In this document: in pieces, positions 51,704 through 60,476 of the stretch
How positions within the stretch are numbered: position 1 is the stretch's first letter
Layout of the letters: each line of letters starts with the position of its first letter
Source of the DNA: Flavobacterium pectinovorum
GTDB taxonomy: Bacteria > Bacteroidota > Bacteroidia > Flavobacteriales > Flavobacteriaceae
Assembly (NCBI RefSeq): GCF_022802975.1
Contig: NZ_JAFEVZ010000008.1
Span: 124,001-188,000, forward strand
Direction: 5' to 3'
DNA: 64,000 nucleotides
The notes under the pieces: model-generated
The model's database searches: none
What the model saw: only the letters and a program-made list of their open reading frames with translations
Told to the model about the DNA's origin: nothing
Made by a program: the position numbers and the translations under genes

Positions 51704-51771
51704 ATTTGTTTAATTGTTTAACTGGTTAGACGATTAAACAATTAAATAAATTAACGATTAACCAATTAAAC
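51704..51771. repeat. Inverted TTAATTGTTTAA repeat, argD-proA gap
   Basis: TTTGTTTAATTGTTTAACTGGTTA on the left faces ATTAAACAATTAAATAAATTAACG and ATTAACCAATTAAAC on the right, giving an AT-rich imperfect hairpin. It is unlike the neighbouring gap repeats in sequence. Confidence 0.6.
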
Positions 51772-51778
51772 CAAAAAA

Positions 51779-52972
51779 ATGAATCCATTATCAATTGAAA
51801 AACGAAATCTGGTTTTGCATTCCATGGCAAACTTGGTCGAGCAGGAGCGGAGTTCTATTATTTTAACCAATAAAGAAGATCTTGATGCTTACGATGGTTC
51901 TGATTTAGCAATGGAAGAGCGCCTGAAAGTAGATGATAAAAAAGTTGATGAGATGATTTTATCTTTAAATCAATTGGCTGCTCAGGAAGATCCTGTTGGG
52001 GTCGAACGTTTTAGTTTTGTTCATGATAATGGAATTCGGGTAACGAATAAAACAGCTGTATTTGGCACGGTTTTAATTATTTATGAATCCCGACCTGATG
52101 TAACAATTGAAGCAGGAGGGATTGCTTTTAAATCCGGGAATAAAATTTTATTAAAAGGCGGAAAAGAATCTTTAAAATCAAATTTAAAGATTGTAAGTCT
52201 TTGGCATAAAGCTCTGGAAGAAAATGGTGTTTCTAAAGACTGGGTTGAGTATTTGAATTATAATCGCACAGAAACTCAGGCTTTCTTAGAAAATCCGACT
52301 CAAAAAGTGGATTTGATTGTACCTCGTGGTGGAGAAAAACTGATTGAGTTTGTTAAAAAACATGCAACTTGTCCGGTTATTGTAAGCGGTCGAGGAAATA
52401 ATTTTGTTTATGTGCAACAGGAAGCCGATTTGGAAATTGCTTTAAAAGTAATTCTGAATGCCAAAACTGCTAAAATTTCTGCCTGTAATGCTGTTGATAA
52501 AGTTTTAATTGATAACAGAATAGAAAATTTTGAAGGTTTTACAGCCATGTTAATTGAAGCCTTAACTGAGTCTAAAGTTGAAATTTTGGTTGACAAATCG
52601 CTGGAAACATTTAAAAATACAAAACCGCTTTCAGATGAAAATATCTGGTACGAAGAATTTTTAGATTATAAAATTGTTATCGGAACAGTTAATTCAGATT
52701 CTGAGGCTATTTCAAAAATTAATAAATATTGTGGCGGGCATTCGGCTTCAATCATTACAAAAAATGATAAAATAGCACAGGATTTTATGGAAAGTATTGA
52801 TGCTGCAGCGGTTTATCAAAATGTTTCAACCCGATTTACAGATGGTTTTCAGTTAGGTTTGGGTGGTGAATTGGCGATTAGTACAGACAAATTACATCAA
52901 AGAGGACCAATTGGATTACAGCATCTTGTTACCAATAAATGGTATATTTACGGAGAAGGACAAATTAGGTAA
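51779..52972 (+). CDS. proA: Glutamate-5-semialdehyde dehydrogenase
   Basis: A 397-residue NADPH-dependent enzyme of proline synthesis, reducing gamma-glutamyl phosphate. Family marks: IIYESRPDVTIEAGGIAFKSGN, LIVPRGGEKLIEFVK, the catalytic C236 in SACNAVDKVL, and FTDGFQLGLGGELAISTDKLH near the C-terminus. It forms a channelling pair with ProB downstream. Placing proA-proB within the arg cluster is usual in flavobacteria and ties proline and arginine output to one control point. Confidence 0.95.
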   Translation: MNPLSIEKRNLVLHSMANLVEQERSSIILTNKEDLDAYDGSDLAMEERLKVDDKKVDEMILSLNQLAAQEDPVGVERFSFVHDNGIRVTNKTAVFGTVLIIYESRPDVTIEAGGIAFKSGNKILLKGGKESLKSNLKIVSLWHKALEENGVSKDWVEYLNYNRTETQAFLENPTQKVDLIVPRGGEKLIEFVKKHATCPVIVSGRGNNFVYVQQEADLEIALKVILNAKTAKISACNAVDKVLIDNRIENFEGFTAMLIEALTESKVEILVDKSLETFKNTKPLSDENIWYEEFLDYKIVIGTVNSDSEAISKINKYCGGHSASIITKNDKIAQDFMESIDAAAVYQNVSTRFTDGFQLGLGGELAISTDKLHQRGPIGLQHLVTNKWYIYGEGQIR

Positions 52973-53070
52973 TTGAGGTAATGTGAAAATTGAGGTAATT
53001 AGATAATTTTGAAAACTCTAAAAAAAAATAGGATTTCAGCGTCTTAAAACCTTAGCATCTTTTAGAAAAA

Positions 53071-53832
53071 ATGGCTAAAAAACGGATTTTATTAAAAATA
53101 GGAAGTAATACTTTAACCAAAGAAACCAATCATATTTCGCGGGGAAAGATTGAAGACCTCGGAATACAGATTGCAGCTTTAAATGACGAATATGAATTTA
53201 TCATAGTAAGCTCCGGAGCAATTGCGGCGGCAAAGCAATTTGTAAAGCTGGATAATCAGGATAAAGATGTTTTTGTAAAGCAGGCTTTGGCCTCCATCGG
53301 ACAGCCTCATTTAATGCGAATTTACAATGAAAACTTTAAGGATTTAGGATTGAATACTTCACAATGTCTACTTTCTTATTCTGATTTCGAAAAAGAGCAG
53401 ACCAAAAAGAACATTGTAAATACAATAAATGTATTAGTTAAAAACAATTACATCCCGATTATCAATGAAAATGATACCGTTGCGACAGATGAAATTCGGT
53501 TTGGGGATAACGATAAATTAGCGGCTTTAACTGCAGTATTGCTAAATGTTGATATTCTGATAATTGCAACCAATACAAACGGAATATATACAAAAGCATC
53601 CATCCATGATGAAACTCCGGAAACGATAAAATTGGTTAATGATTTAAAAACGCTTGAAAAAGAAATCGGAGATTCAAAATCATCACACGGAACAGGAGGG
53701 ATGCAGTCGAAAATTGAAGCTGCCGGAATCGCAAAAGCAGCCAACATAGAAACCTGGATCGTCAATGGATTAAATGATAATTTTATTCTGCGGGCATTAA
53801 AAGACGAAATTCCTTTTACTAAAATAATCTAA
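53071..53832 (+). CDS. proB: Glutamate 5-kinase (without PUA domain)
   Basis: A 253-residue amino acid kinase that phosphorylates glutamate at the gamma position. Motifs: ILLKIGSNTLTKE at the N-terminus, VSSGAIAAA, INENDTVATDEIRFGDNDKLAA, and GTGGMQSKIEAAGIAKAA. The C-terminal PUA domain of the E. coli enzyme (367 residues) is absent, as in many Bacteroidota. Feedback control may therefore differ. It lies ~98 bp after proA. Confidence 0.94.
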   Translation: MAKKRILLKIGSNTLTKETNHISRGKIEDLGIQIAALNDEYEFIIVSSGAIAAAKQFVKLDNQDKDVFVKQALASIGQPHLMRIYNENFKDLGLNTSQCLLSYSDFEKEQTKKNIVNTINVLVKNNYIPIINENDTVATDEIRFGDNDKLAALTAVLLNVDILIIATNTNGIYTKASIHDETPETIKLVNDLKTLEKEIGDSKSSHGTGGMQSKIEAAGIAKAANIETWIVNGLNDNFILRALKDEIPFTKII

Positions 53833-53838
53833 TGAGTC

Positions 53839-53889
53839 AATTAGAAAATTAGTTAATTAGATAATGCACAATTATCCAATTTTCTAATT
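53839..53889. repeat. AATTAGAAAATT inverted repeat, proB-argF' gap
   Basis: Perfect 12-bp arms AATTAGAAAATT (53839-53850) and AATTTTCTAATT (53878-53889), with further inner pairing ATTAGATAAT / ATTATCC. Similar words (GGTAATTAGATAATT) appear in the proA-proB gap near 52975-53010. Confidence 0.65.
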
Positions 53890-53918
53890 ATCACATTATC
53901 CAAATTAATTAAAAAAAC

Positions 53919-54869
53919 ATGAACTACATTTCAATAAAAGATATCGACTCATTATCAAAATGGGTAAAAAGTGCGATAAAAATCAAAAAAGATCCGCTTA
54001 AGAATAAGAAACTCGGAAAGAACAAAACTTTGATAATGTTGTTTTTTAATTCTAGTTTAAGAACTCGTTTAAGTACACAAAAGGCGGCCATGAATTTAGG
54101 AATGAATGTTATGGTGATGAATTTTGGCAGCGAAGGCTGGACTTTAGAATTTGAAGACGGCGCTGTAATGAATTCGGGTGCTTCAGAACACATTAAAGAA
54201 GCTGCTGAAGTAGTTTCTCAATATGGTGATATCATTGCAATACGTGCCTTTGCAGGTTTAGTTGACAAAGAAAAAGATTATGCAGAAACTGTTATTTCAG
54301 GGTTTTTAAAACATGCTACAGTACCAATCGTAAATATGGAAAGTGCTGTACGTCATCCATTACAGTCCTTAGCAGATGCGATTACGATGGAAGAATTCAA
54401 AACAAAACACAAGCCCAAAGTAGTGCTTTCCTGGGCACCACATCCAAGAGCTTTGCCACAGGCTGTAGCAAATTCATTTGTTGAAATGATGCAAATGCAA
54501 AAAGATATGGATTTTGTAATCACACATCCGGAAGGATATGAATTGAGTCCGGAAATTACAAAAGACTGCAAAATCGAATACGATCAAAACAAAGCTTTCG
54601 AAAATGCCGATTTTGTTTACGTAAAAAACTGGAGTAATTTTAACGATTACGGAAAAGTAACCAACAGCGATCCTAACTGGACCGTTACAGCCGAAAAAAT
54701 GGCTTTAACCAACAACGGAAAATTCATGCATTGTCTTCCGGTTCGTCGTAACGTAATTGTAAGCGATGAAGTAATTGATAGTGAAAATTCAATCGTAATT
54801 GAACAAGCAAATAACAGAACGTATTCGGCACAATTAGTGTTGCAGAAGATTTTGAAGAAATTGAAATAA
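53919..54869 (+). CDS. argF': N-acylornithine carbamoyltransferase (probably N-succinyl type)
   Basis: A 316-residue transcarbamylase of the AOTCase/SOTCase branch, distinct from ordinary OTCase. Carbamoyl-phosphate loop FFNSSLRTRLSTQKAA (residues 42-57), HPLQSLADAITMEEF, WAPHPRALPQAV and HCLPVRRNVIVSD. The specificity loop reads GAVMNSGASEHIKEA (residues 81-95); Ser89 aligns, from memory, with Pro90 of the Bacteroides fragilis succinylornithine enzyme and Glu92 of the Xanthomonas acetylornithine enzyme. Published swaps of that Glu to Ser, Pro, Ala or Val favour succinylornithine, so a succinyl substrate is predicted. Confidence 0.92.
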   Translation: MNYISIKDIDSLSKWVKSAIKIKKDPLKNKKLGKNKTLIMLFFNSSLRTRLSTQKAAMNLGMNVMVMNFGSEGWTLEFEDGAVMNSGASEHIKEAAEVVSQYGDIIAIRAFAGLVDKEKDYAETVISGFLKHATVPIVNMESAVRHPLQSLADAITMEEFKTKHKPKVVLSWAPHPRALPQAVANSFVEMMQMQKDMDFVITHPEGYELSPEITKDCKIEYDQNKAFENADFVYVKNWSNFNDYGKVTNSDPNWTVTAEKMALTNNGKFMHCLPVRRNVIVSDEVIDSENSIVIEQANNRTYSAQLVLQKILKKLK

Positions 54870-54960
54870 AGCTTCTAAGATTCTGAGTTGCTAAGCTGCT
54901 AAGTGTTTCAGAATCAAAAAAAAAACTTAGCAGCTTAGAATCTCAGCAACTTAGCACCTT
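54870..54960. repeat. CTAAGCTGCTAAGT inverted repeat, argF'-argB gap
   Basis: Perfect 14-bp arms CTAAGCTGCTAAGT (54891-54904) and ACTTAGCAGCTTAG (54925-54938) with outer AGATTCTGAG / TTAGAATCTCAG words in permuted order, forming a long hairpin. Same family as 41968-42078. Confidence 0.75.
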
Positions 54961-55734
54961 ATGCAAGTATCAGTAATAAAAATAGGTGGAAACATCATCG
55001 ATAATCCAACAGAATTAGAACAATTCTTAACTGATTTTTCTAAAATAGAAGGACATAAAGTTTTAGTTCACGGAGGCGGAAAATCGGCTACGAAAATGGC
55101 ACAGAGTATTGGCTTGGTTCCACAAATGATTGACGGACGCCGAATCACAGATGCTCCAATGCTGGACGTCGTGGTAATGGTTTATGCAGGACAAATCAAT
55201 AAACATATTGTCGCGCAATTGCAGGCGAAAGATAACAATGCAATTGGTTTTTCGGGAGCTGACGGGAATTTAATCCAATCTGTAAAGCGAAATCATCCGA
55301 CAATAGATTACGGATTTGTTGGCGACGTAAAACAAGTTAACACCAAATTACTGGCTACTTTATTAGAAGCCGGAGTTGTGCCGGTTTTTTGTGCTATTAC
55401 GCATGATAAAAATGGACAATTATTAAATACAAATGCGGACACAATTGCAAGCGAATTGTCAATTGCATTGTCAGAAGTTTTTGATGTTACGCTGACTTAT
55501 TGTTTTGAAAAACAAGGTGTTTTGCAGGATTCAGAAGACGATTCGTCGGTGATTACAGAGATCAACGAAGTATTATACAATAAACTGAAAGAGGAAAAAG
55601 TAATCCATTCCGGAATGATTCCAAAATTGGATAATTGCTTTAACAGCTTATCACGCGGTGTGAAGAAAATCAAAATTGGGCATCACAGAATGCTTCAAAA
55701 TTCAGATATTTTGCATACAACAATTACATTATAA
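54961..55734 (+). CDS. argB: N-acetylglutamate kinase
   Basis: A 257-residue amino acid kinase for the second arginine step. Motifs: IKIGGNIIDNP at the start, VLVHGGGKSATKMA near residue 38, MIDGRRITDAPMLDVV and GMIPKLDNCFNSL near the C-terminus (nucleotide site). It lacks the long N-terminal helix of arginine-inhibited hexameric enzymes, so direct arginine feedback is unlikely (inference). Start directly after the inverted repeat. Confidence 0.94.
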   Translation: MQVSVIKIGGNIIDNPTELEQFLTDFSKIEGHKVLVHGGGKSATKMAQSIGLVPQMIDGRRITDAPMLDVVVMVYAGQINKHIVAQLQAKDNNAIGFSGADGNLIQSVKRNHPTIDYGFVGDVKQVNTKLLATLLEAGVVPVFCAITHDKNGQLLNTNADTIASELSIALSEVFDVTLTYCFEKQGVLQDSEDDSSVITEINEVLYNKLKEEKVIHSGMIPKLDNCFNSLSRGVKKIKIGHHRMLQNSDILHTTITL

Positions 55735-55740
55735 GATATA

Positions 55741-55791
55741 GCCACAGATTAAAAGGATTAAAAAATCAGTGAAAATCCTTTAATCTGTGGC
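55741..55791. repeat. GCCACAGATTA inverted repeat, argB-argE gap
   Basis: GCCACAGATTAAAAGGATT (55741-55759) and AATCCTTTAATCTGTGGC (55774-55791) are inverted with one extra A, giving an ~18-bp stem. The loop and flanks lack a T-run after the second arm beyond A7, so it is not a plus-strand terminator. The rest of this 177-bp gap holds no gene, only a degenerate second copy (GTCACAGATTTC...). Confidence 0.75.
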
Positions 55792-55911
55792 AAAAAAATA
55801 GAATTGCGCAGTACTTTTAAATTTTAATTTAAGAAATTTGCGCAAATTAAAAATGTCACAGATTTCAAGAGATTATGTGACTTCGAGCCTTAGCGGCAAA
55901 GAAACCATACT

Positions 55912-56982
55912 ATGAAAAATATTGCAACGCTTACCCAGGAAGCAATTGATTTATTAAGAAACCTGATTGAAACCCCTTCATTTTCAAGTGAAGAAGATCA
56001 AACGGCTCTTTTAATAGAAAATTGGTTCAATCAGAATGAGATTCCTTTTAAAAGAGAAAATAACAATGTGTGGGCTTTCAATAAATATTTCGATGAAAAT
56101 AAACCTACACTTTTACTAAACTCACATCACGATACTGTAAGACCCAATCAGGCTTATACCAATGATCCTTTCAAAGCGATCGAAAAAGAAGGTAAATTAT
56201 TTGGTTTAGGAAGTAATGATGCCGGAGGCTGTCTGGTTTCGTTGTTGGCGACGTTTGTACATTTTTACGAAAATCAAAATTTATCACATAATATCGTCAT
56301 TGTTGCTTCCGCCGAGGAAGAAAGTAGCGGAAAAAACGGATTAAACAGTGTTTTAAAAAGCTTGCCAGAATTAGATTGTGCCATTGTTGGAGAACCAACA
56401 TTAATGCAATTAGCAGTTGCCGAAAAAGGTTTATTAGTTCTTGATGTCAAAGTAAAAGGAACCGCAAGCCACGCCGCACATCAAAACGACGATAATGCTT
56501 TATACAAATCAATTCCGGTAATGGAATGGTTTAAAAACTATAAATTCGACAAAATCTCAGACGTTTTAGGTCCTGTAAAAATGACTGTAACCCAGATAAA
56601 CGCCGGGAAACAGCATAATGTAGTTCCGTCAGAATGTGATTTGGTGGTTGATATTAGGGTAAACGACTGTTACACTAATTCTGAAATTTTAGAAGTAGTT
56701 ACAGCCAATGTAAATGCCGAAGTGAAACCAAGATCCATGCATTTAAACGCATCATCTATTCCAATTGCTCATGGTCTGGTTCAGGCCGGAATAGCTTTAG
56801 GAAGAACCACTTATGGCTCTCCAACATTATCAGATCAATCGGTGTTGAGTTGCCAGTCCTTGAAATTAGGACCAGGAGAAACCCTACGGTCGCATTCAGC
56901 AGACGAATTTATTTTTGTAAATGAAATTGAAGAAGGAGTCGACTTGTATATCAAAATACTAACCGATTTCTTTAAATTATAA
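55912..56982 (+). CDS. argE: M20 family N-acylornithine deacylase
   Basis: A 356-residue zinc amidohydrolase. Metal-site motifs LLNSHHDTVRPN, GLGSNDAGGCLVSLL (bridging Asp) and SAEEESSGKNGLN (catalytic Glu); dimerisation domain with TASHAAHQNDDNALYKSI; and C-terminal His in SHSADEFI-like context (RSHSADEF). It removes the N-acyl group to yield ornithine or, after the N-acyl carbamoyltransferase, citrulline. In this route it would act on N-acylcitrulline. Confidence 0.9.
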   Translation: MKNIATLTQEAIDLLRNLIETPSFSSEEDQTALLIENWFNQNEIPFKRENNNVWAFNKYFDENKPTLLLNSHHDTVRPNQAYTNDPFKAIEKEGKLFGLGSNDAGGCLVSLLATFVHFYENQNLSHNIVIVASAEEESSGKNGLNSVLKSLPELDCAIVGEPTLMQLAVAEKGLLVLDVKVKGTASHAAHQNDDNALYKSIPVMEWFKNYKFDKISDVLGPVKMTVTQINAGKQHNVVPSECDLVVDIRVNDCYTNSEILEVVTANVNAEVKPRSMHLNASSIPIAHGLVQAGIALGRTTYGSPTLSDQSVLSCQSLKLGPGETLRSHSADEFIFVNEIEEGVDLYIKILTDFFKL

Positions 56983-57022
56983 ATCAATTATATTTTATAG
57001 TTTTTAACGAGAACAATTAAAT

Positions 57023-58012
57023 ATGCAAAGGCCTATTTTACTTTATCAAACATCAGACAGCAATATAAATGTTGAAGTAACATATATAGATGAAAGTTTT
57101 TGGTTAAGTCAAAAAGCTATTGCGCAATTGTTTGGTGTTGAATCAAATACTGTGACTTATCATCTAAAAGAAATTTTTAAAAGCGAGGAATTAGAGGAAA
57201 TTTCAACTACTCGAAAAATTAGAGTACTTCAAAAAGAAGGAAATCGTGATGTAAATCGCGAAATTGATTTTTACAATCTGGATGCTATTATTGCAATTGG
57301 TTACAGGGTAAATTCAAAGCAAGCAACCCAATTTAGAATTTGGGCAACAAAAACCTTAAAAGAGTTTATTATAAAAGGCTTTGTATTAAATGATGAAATG
57401 CTAAAAAATGGGTCATCATTTGGTAAGGACTATTTTGAAGAATTATTAGATAAAATTAGAGAAATAAGATCTTCTGAAAGAAGATTTTATCAAAAAATAA
57501 CTGATATTTATGCTCTGTCTGCAGATTATGATAATAATGCAATAGAGACAAAAAGTTTTTTTGCGTCTGTTCAAAATAAATTACATTGGGCAATTTCTGG
57601 TAAAACAGCAGCAGAAATTATTTATACAGAAGCAGATGCCACAAAGGTTCATATGGGTTTGTCAACTTGGAAAGATGCTCCTGATGGAAAAATACAAAGA
57701 TCTGATGTTGTAATTGCTAAGAATTATTTGAGTAAAAATCATATCCAGGAATTAAATAGAATAGTTTCTGCCTATTTGGATTTAGCTGAAAATAATGCTA
57801 AAAGACAATTACTAATGAAAATGGAAGATTGGAGTAATTTTTTGAATAATTTTCTTCAACTTTCTAATTATCCAATTTTGCTCGATAAAGGTAAAATTTC
57901 GCAATTAGAGTCAAAGATAAAAGCTGAATCTGAGTTTGAAAAATTCAGAATTATTCAAGACAAAAATTATATATCTGATTTTGATAAAGAAATTTTAAAA
58001 ATAAAAAAGTAA
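57023..58012 (+). CDS. RhuM family protein
   Basis: A 329-residue protein of the RhuM (virulence RhuM) family. The N-terminal ~110 residues hold a KilA-N/Bro-like DNA-binding helix-turn-helix-type region: FWLSQKAIAQLFGVESNTVTYH, TRKIRVLQKEGNRDVNREID and FYNLDAIIAIGYRVNSKQATQFRIWATKTLKEFI-type (split here: DAIIAIGYRVNSKQATQFR). A coiled-coil middle (IREIRSSERRFYQKITDIYALSADY) and a conserved KTAAEIIYTEADATKVHMGL follow. The family occurs on islands and in Salmonella, function unsettled. It is wedged between argE and argH with gaps of 40 and 63 bp and has no role in arginine synthesis, so it looks inserted. Confidence 0.88.
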   Translation: MQRPILLYQTSDSNINVEVTYIDESFWLSQKAIAQLFGVESNTVTYHLKEIFKSEELEEISTTRKIRVLQKEGNRDVNREIDFYNLDAIIAIGYRVNSKQATQFRIWATKTLKEFIIKGFVLNDEMLKNGSSFGKDYFEELLDKIREIRSSERRFYQKITDIYALSADYDNNAIETKSFFASVQNKLHWAISGKTAAEIIYTEADATKVHMGLSTWKDAPDGKIQRSDVVIAKNYLSKNHIQELNRIVSAYLDLAENNAKRQLLMKMEDWSNFLNNFLQLSNYPILLDKGKISQLESKIKAESEFEKFRIIQDKNYISDFDKEILKIKK

Positions 58013-58075
58013 GATACTTAAAATAATAATTTCAGCAGGATTTTTAAATCAGTTGAATTTCTAAAAATATAATCT

Positions 58076-59356
58076 ATGAAACTTTGGGAAAAAGGAATAC
58101 CAACAGATAAACAAATCGAACAATTCACAGTTGGAAACGATCGTGAATTGGATTTAGTTTTAGCAAAATATGATGCTTTAGGTTCAATCGCACATGCCAA
58201 AATGTTAGGTCAGATTGGTTTACTTACTCAGGAAGAAACGACTTCTTTAGTTGATGCATTAAATGAAATCATCGCTGACATCGTTGTTGGAAATTTCGAA
58301 ATCGAAGACAGTTTTGAAGATGTACATTCCAAAATCGAATATTTACTAACTGTAAAATTGGGCGATGCCGGAAAAAAAATCCATACCGCACGTTCCCGTA
58401 ACGATCAGGTTTTAGTAGATGTTCATTTGTATTTAAAAGACGAATTAAAAGCGATAAAAGAACAGGTAAAAACGCTTTTTGATTTGCTAATGGAGTCTGC
58501 AGAAAAACATCAAAACGTATTATTGCCGGGTTATACGCATTTGCAAATTGCGATGCCATCGTCGTTCGGAATGTGGTTTTCTGCTTATGCGGAAAGTTTA
58601 ATCGATGATATTACGATGCTGAACGCCGCTTCAAAAATTGTAGATCAGAATCCGTTAGGTTCTGCGGCAGGTTACGGAAGTTCTTTCCCAATCAACAGAA
58701 CCTTTACAACTCAGGAATTAGGTTTTGAAACCTTAAAATACAATGCTGTTGCAGCACAAATGAGTCGTGGAAAAGCAGAAAAAACAGTCGCTTTTGCGAT
58801 GACAAGTGTGGCAGGAACGTTATCAAAATTTGCCATGGATGTTTGTTTGTACATGAGCCAGAATTTTGATTTTATTGGTCTTCCGGCGCATCTTACAACA
58901 GGATCGAGTATTATGCCTCACAAGAAAAATCCGGATGTTTTCGAATTAATCAGAGGAAAATGCAATAAGATTCAGGCGCTTCCATACGAAATCACTTTAA
59001 TTACCAATAATCTTCCAAGCGGTTATCACAGAGATTTACAGCTTTTGAAAGAAGGTTTATTTCCTGCGATTCAAAATTTAAAAGCTTGTTTGGATATAGC
59101 CATATTTTCAATTAAAGATATTACGGTGAAAGATCATATTTTAGAAGATAAAAAATACGATTATTTGTTTACTGTAGATACTTTAAACGAAATGGTGGTT
59201 GATGGAATGCCATTTAGAGATGCTTATAAAGCCGTTGCAGAACAGTTAGAAGCCGGAACGTATAAGTCTCCAAAAGAAACCAAACATACACACGAAGGAA
59301 GCATCAATAATTTGTGTTTAGACGCGATAAAAGATAAAATGAAAGTCGCTTTTTAA
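58076..59356 (+). CDS. argH: Argininosuccinate lyase
   Basis: A 426-residue fumarase/aspartase-superfamily enzyme, last step to arginine plus fumarate. Motifs: DVHSKIEYLL, HTARSRNDQVLVD, LPGYTHLQIAMPSSFG and the superfamily signature GSSIMPHKKNPDVFE (residues ~275-290; the mobile-loop Ser is within it). Length slightly under E. coli (457). It ends the cluster and is followed by a terminator. Confidence 0.95.
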   Translation: MKLWEKGIPTDKQIEQFTVGNDRELDLVLAKYDALGSIAHAKMLGQIGLLTQEETTSLVDALNEIIADIVVGNFEIEDSFEDVHSKIEYLLTVKLGDAGKKIHTARSRNDQVLVDVHLYLKDELKAIKEQVKTLFDLLMESAEKHQNVLLPGYTHLQIAMPSSFGMWFSAYAESLIDDITMLNAASKIVDQNPLGSAAGYGSSFPINRTFTTQELGFETLKYNAVAAQMSRGKAEKTVAFAMTSVAGTLSKFAMDVCLYMSQNFDFIGLPAHLTTGSSIMPHKKNPDVFELIRGKCNKIQALPYEITLITNNLPSGYHRDLQLLKEGLFPAIQNLKACLDIAIFSIKDITVKDHILEDKKYDYLFTVDTLNEMVVDGMPFRDAYKAVAEQLEAGTYKSPKETKHTHEGSINNLCLDAIKDKMKVAF

Positions 59357-59378
59357 AAGTTCTTTCTAAAAAATACAG

Positions 59379-59413
59379 AAACCGATTTGTGAATTGTACA
59401 AATCGGTTTTTTT
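59379..59413 (+). terminator. Terminator of the arg cluster
   Basis: AAACCGATTTGT / ACAAATCGGTTT, perfect 12-bp stem, 7-nt loop and T-run, 22 bp after argH. It is the first clear plus-strand terminator after 47097, supporting a single long transcript or coupled transcripts for the cluster. Confidence 0.88.
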
Positions 59414-59449
59414 ATTCTTTAAAACTTAAGAAATTTCGACCTAATTATA

Positions 59450-59457
59450 TACATTTG
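59450..59457 (+). promoter_or_regulatory. -7 promoter element of DUF2157 gene
   Basis: TACATTTG, a perfect TAnnTTTG, 17 bp before the ATG at 59475. No -33 TTG was found at normal distance. Confidence 0.5.
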
Positions 59458-59474
59458 AGAATTACTTTTAAATT

Positions 59475-60476
59475 ATGACGAAATTTGACGAACAGGCAGT
59501 TCAAAATCTATTTGAGAAAAATCTAATTACTGAAAATCAGTTTCAGGAAATAAAAACGTATCGTGTTCTTAATATTTTTTCATTACATGCAGAATTAAAA
59601 TTATTTCTTTATTTATCCGTATTGCTATTTACTACAGGAATCGGAATATTAATTTACGAGAATATTGATACAATCGGTCATATTGCTATTCTTTGCTTGC
59701 TTCTTATTGTTATTGCAGTTTGTTTTTATTACTGTTTTAAAAATTCGAAAGGATTTCAGAAAGCAGAAGCTACTTTTGAACATCCCGTTTTAGAATATTT
59801 GGTTTTAGCAGGGAATATTTTGACCTGTATATTTATCGGTTATCTGCAGTTTCAATACAAACCCTTTGGAGAACATTACGGATTAGCAACTTTGATTCCA
59901 ACGGTCGTGAGTTTTTTCTGTGCTTACTATTTCGACAATAAAAGTGTTTTAACGATTGCGGTTACAGGATTGGCAGCTTATGTCGGACTTTCGGTAACAC
60001 CACAAGACATTTTTAATGACAGTAATAATTTATACGCAAGCCAGAGTTTGAGCTATTCAGCTGTTATGTTGGGAGTTTTATTAATTTTATGGACTATTTA
60101 CAGTAATCGAATTTTACTAAAAAAGCACTTTAGCTTAATTTTTCTAACTTTTGCATTACATATTATCAGCATTGCATCTATTAGTAATCTTACCAATTAC
60201 GATACGCTGACCTGGTTAATATTTGCTGTTGTTTTGGCGTGTTCGACGTATTATTTTTATAAAGTCAGTTATGATAACAAAGCAATGTCTTTGTATGTGT
60301 TTATGATTCTTTACGGATATATTGGAGCAAATATATTTTTGTTCAGAATATTTGAAGGTGTTGATTTTTCTGCCATTTGGGAATTGTTCTTTTTTCTTTT
60401 ACCGGCCTATTTCATTGGTTCGATAGTATTATTTATAAAACTGATTAAAAAATTCAATAAAGAAATAGCCGAATGA
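59475..60476 (+). CDS. DUF2157 domain membrane protein
   Basis: A 333-residue integral membrane protein. The cytoplasmic N-terminus MTKFDEQAVQNLFEKNLITENQF (residues 1-40) with ~8-9 following helices fits DUF2157. The role is unknown. Its stop overlaps the start of the next membrane gene (ATGA), a typical coupled pair in Bacteroidota. Confidence 0.8.
   Translation: MTKFDEQAVQNLFEKNLITENQFQEIKTYRVLNIFSLHAELKLFLYLSVLLFTTGIGILIYENIDTIGHIAILCLLLIVIAVCFYYCFKNSKGFQKAEATFEHPVLEYLVLAGNILTCIFIGYLQFQYKPFGEHYGLATLIPTVVSFFCAYYFDNKSVLTIAVTGLAAYVGLSVTPQDIFNDSNNLYASQSLSYSAVMLGVLLILWTIYSNRILLKKHFSLIFLTFALHIISIASISNLTNYDTLTWLIFAVVLACSTYYFYKVSYDNKAMSLYVFMILYGYIGANIFLFRIFEGVDFSAIWELFFFLLPAYFIGSIVLFIKLIKKFNKEIAE

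Noticed and set aside
57023..58012. RhuM gene as part of a mobile island
   Set aside because: No integrase, transposase, tRNA or flanking direct repeats were seen, so only a single-gene insertion is claimed.
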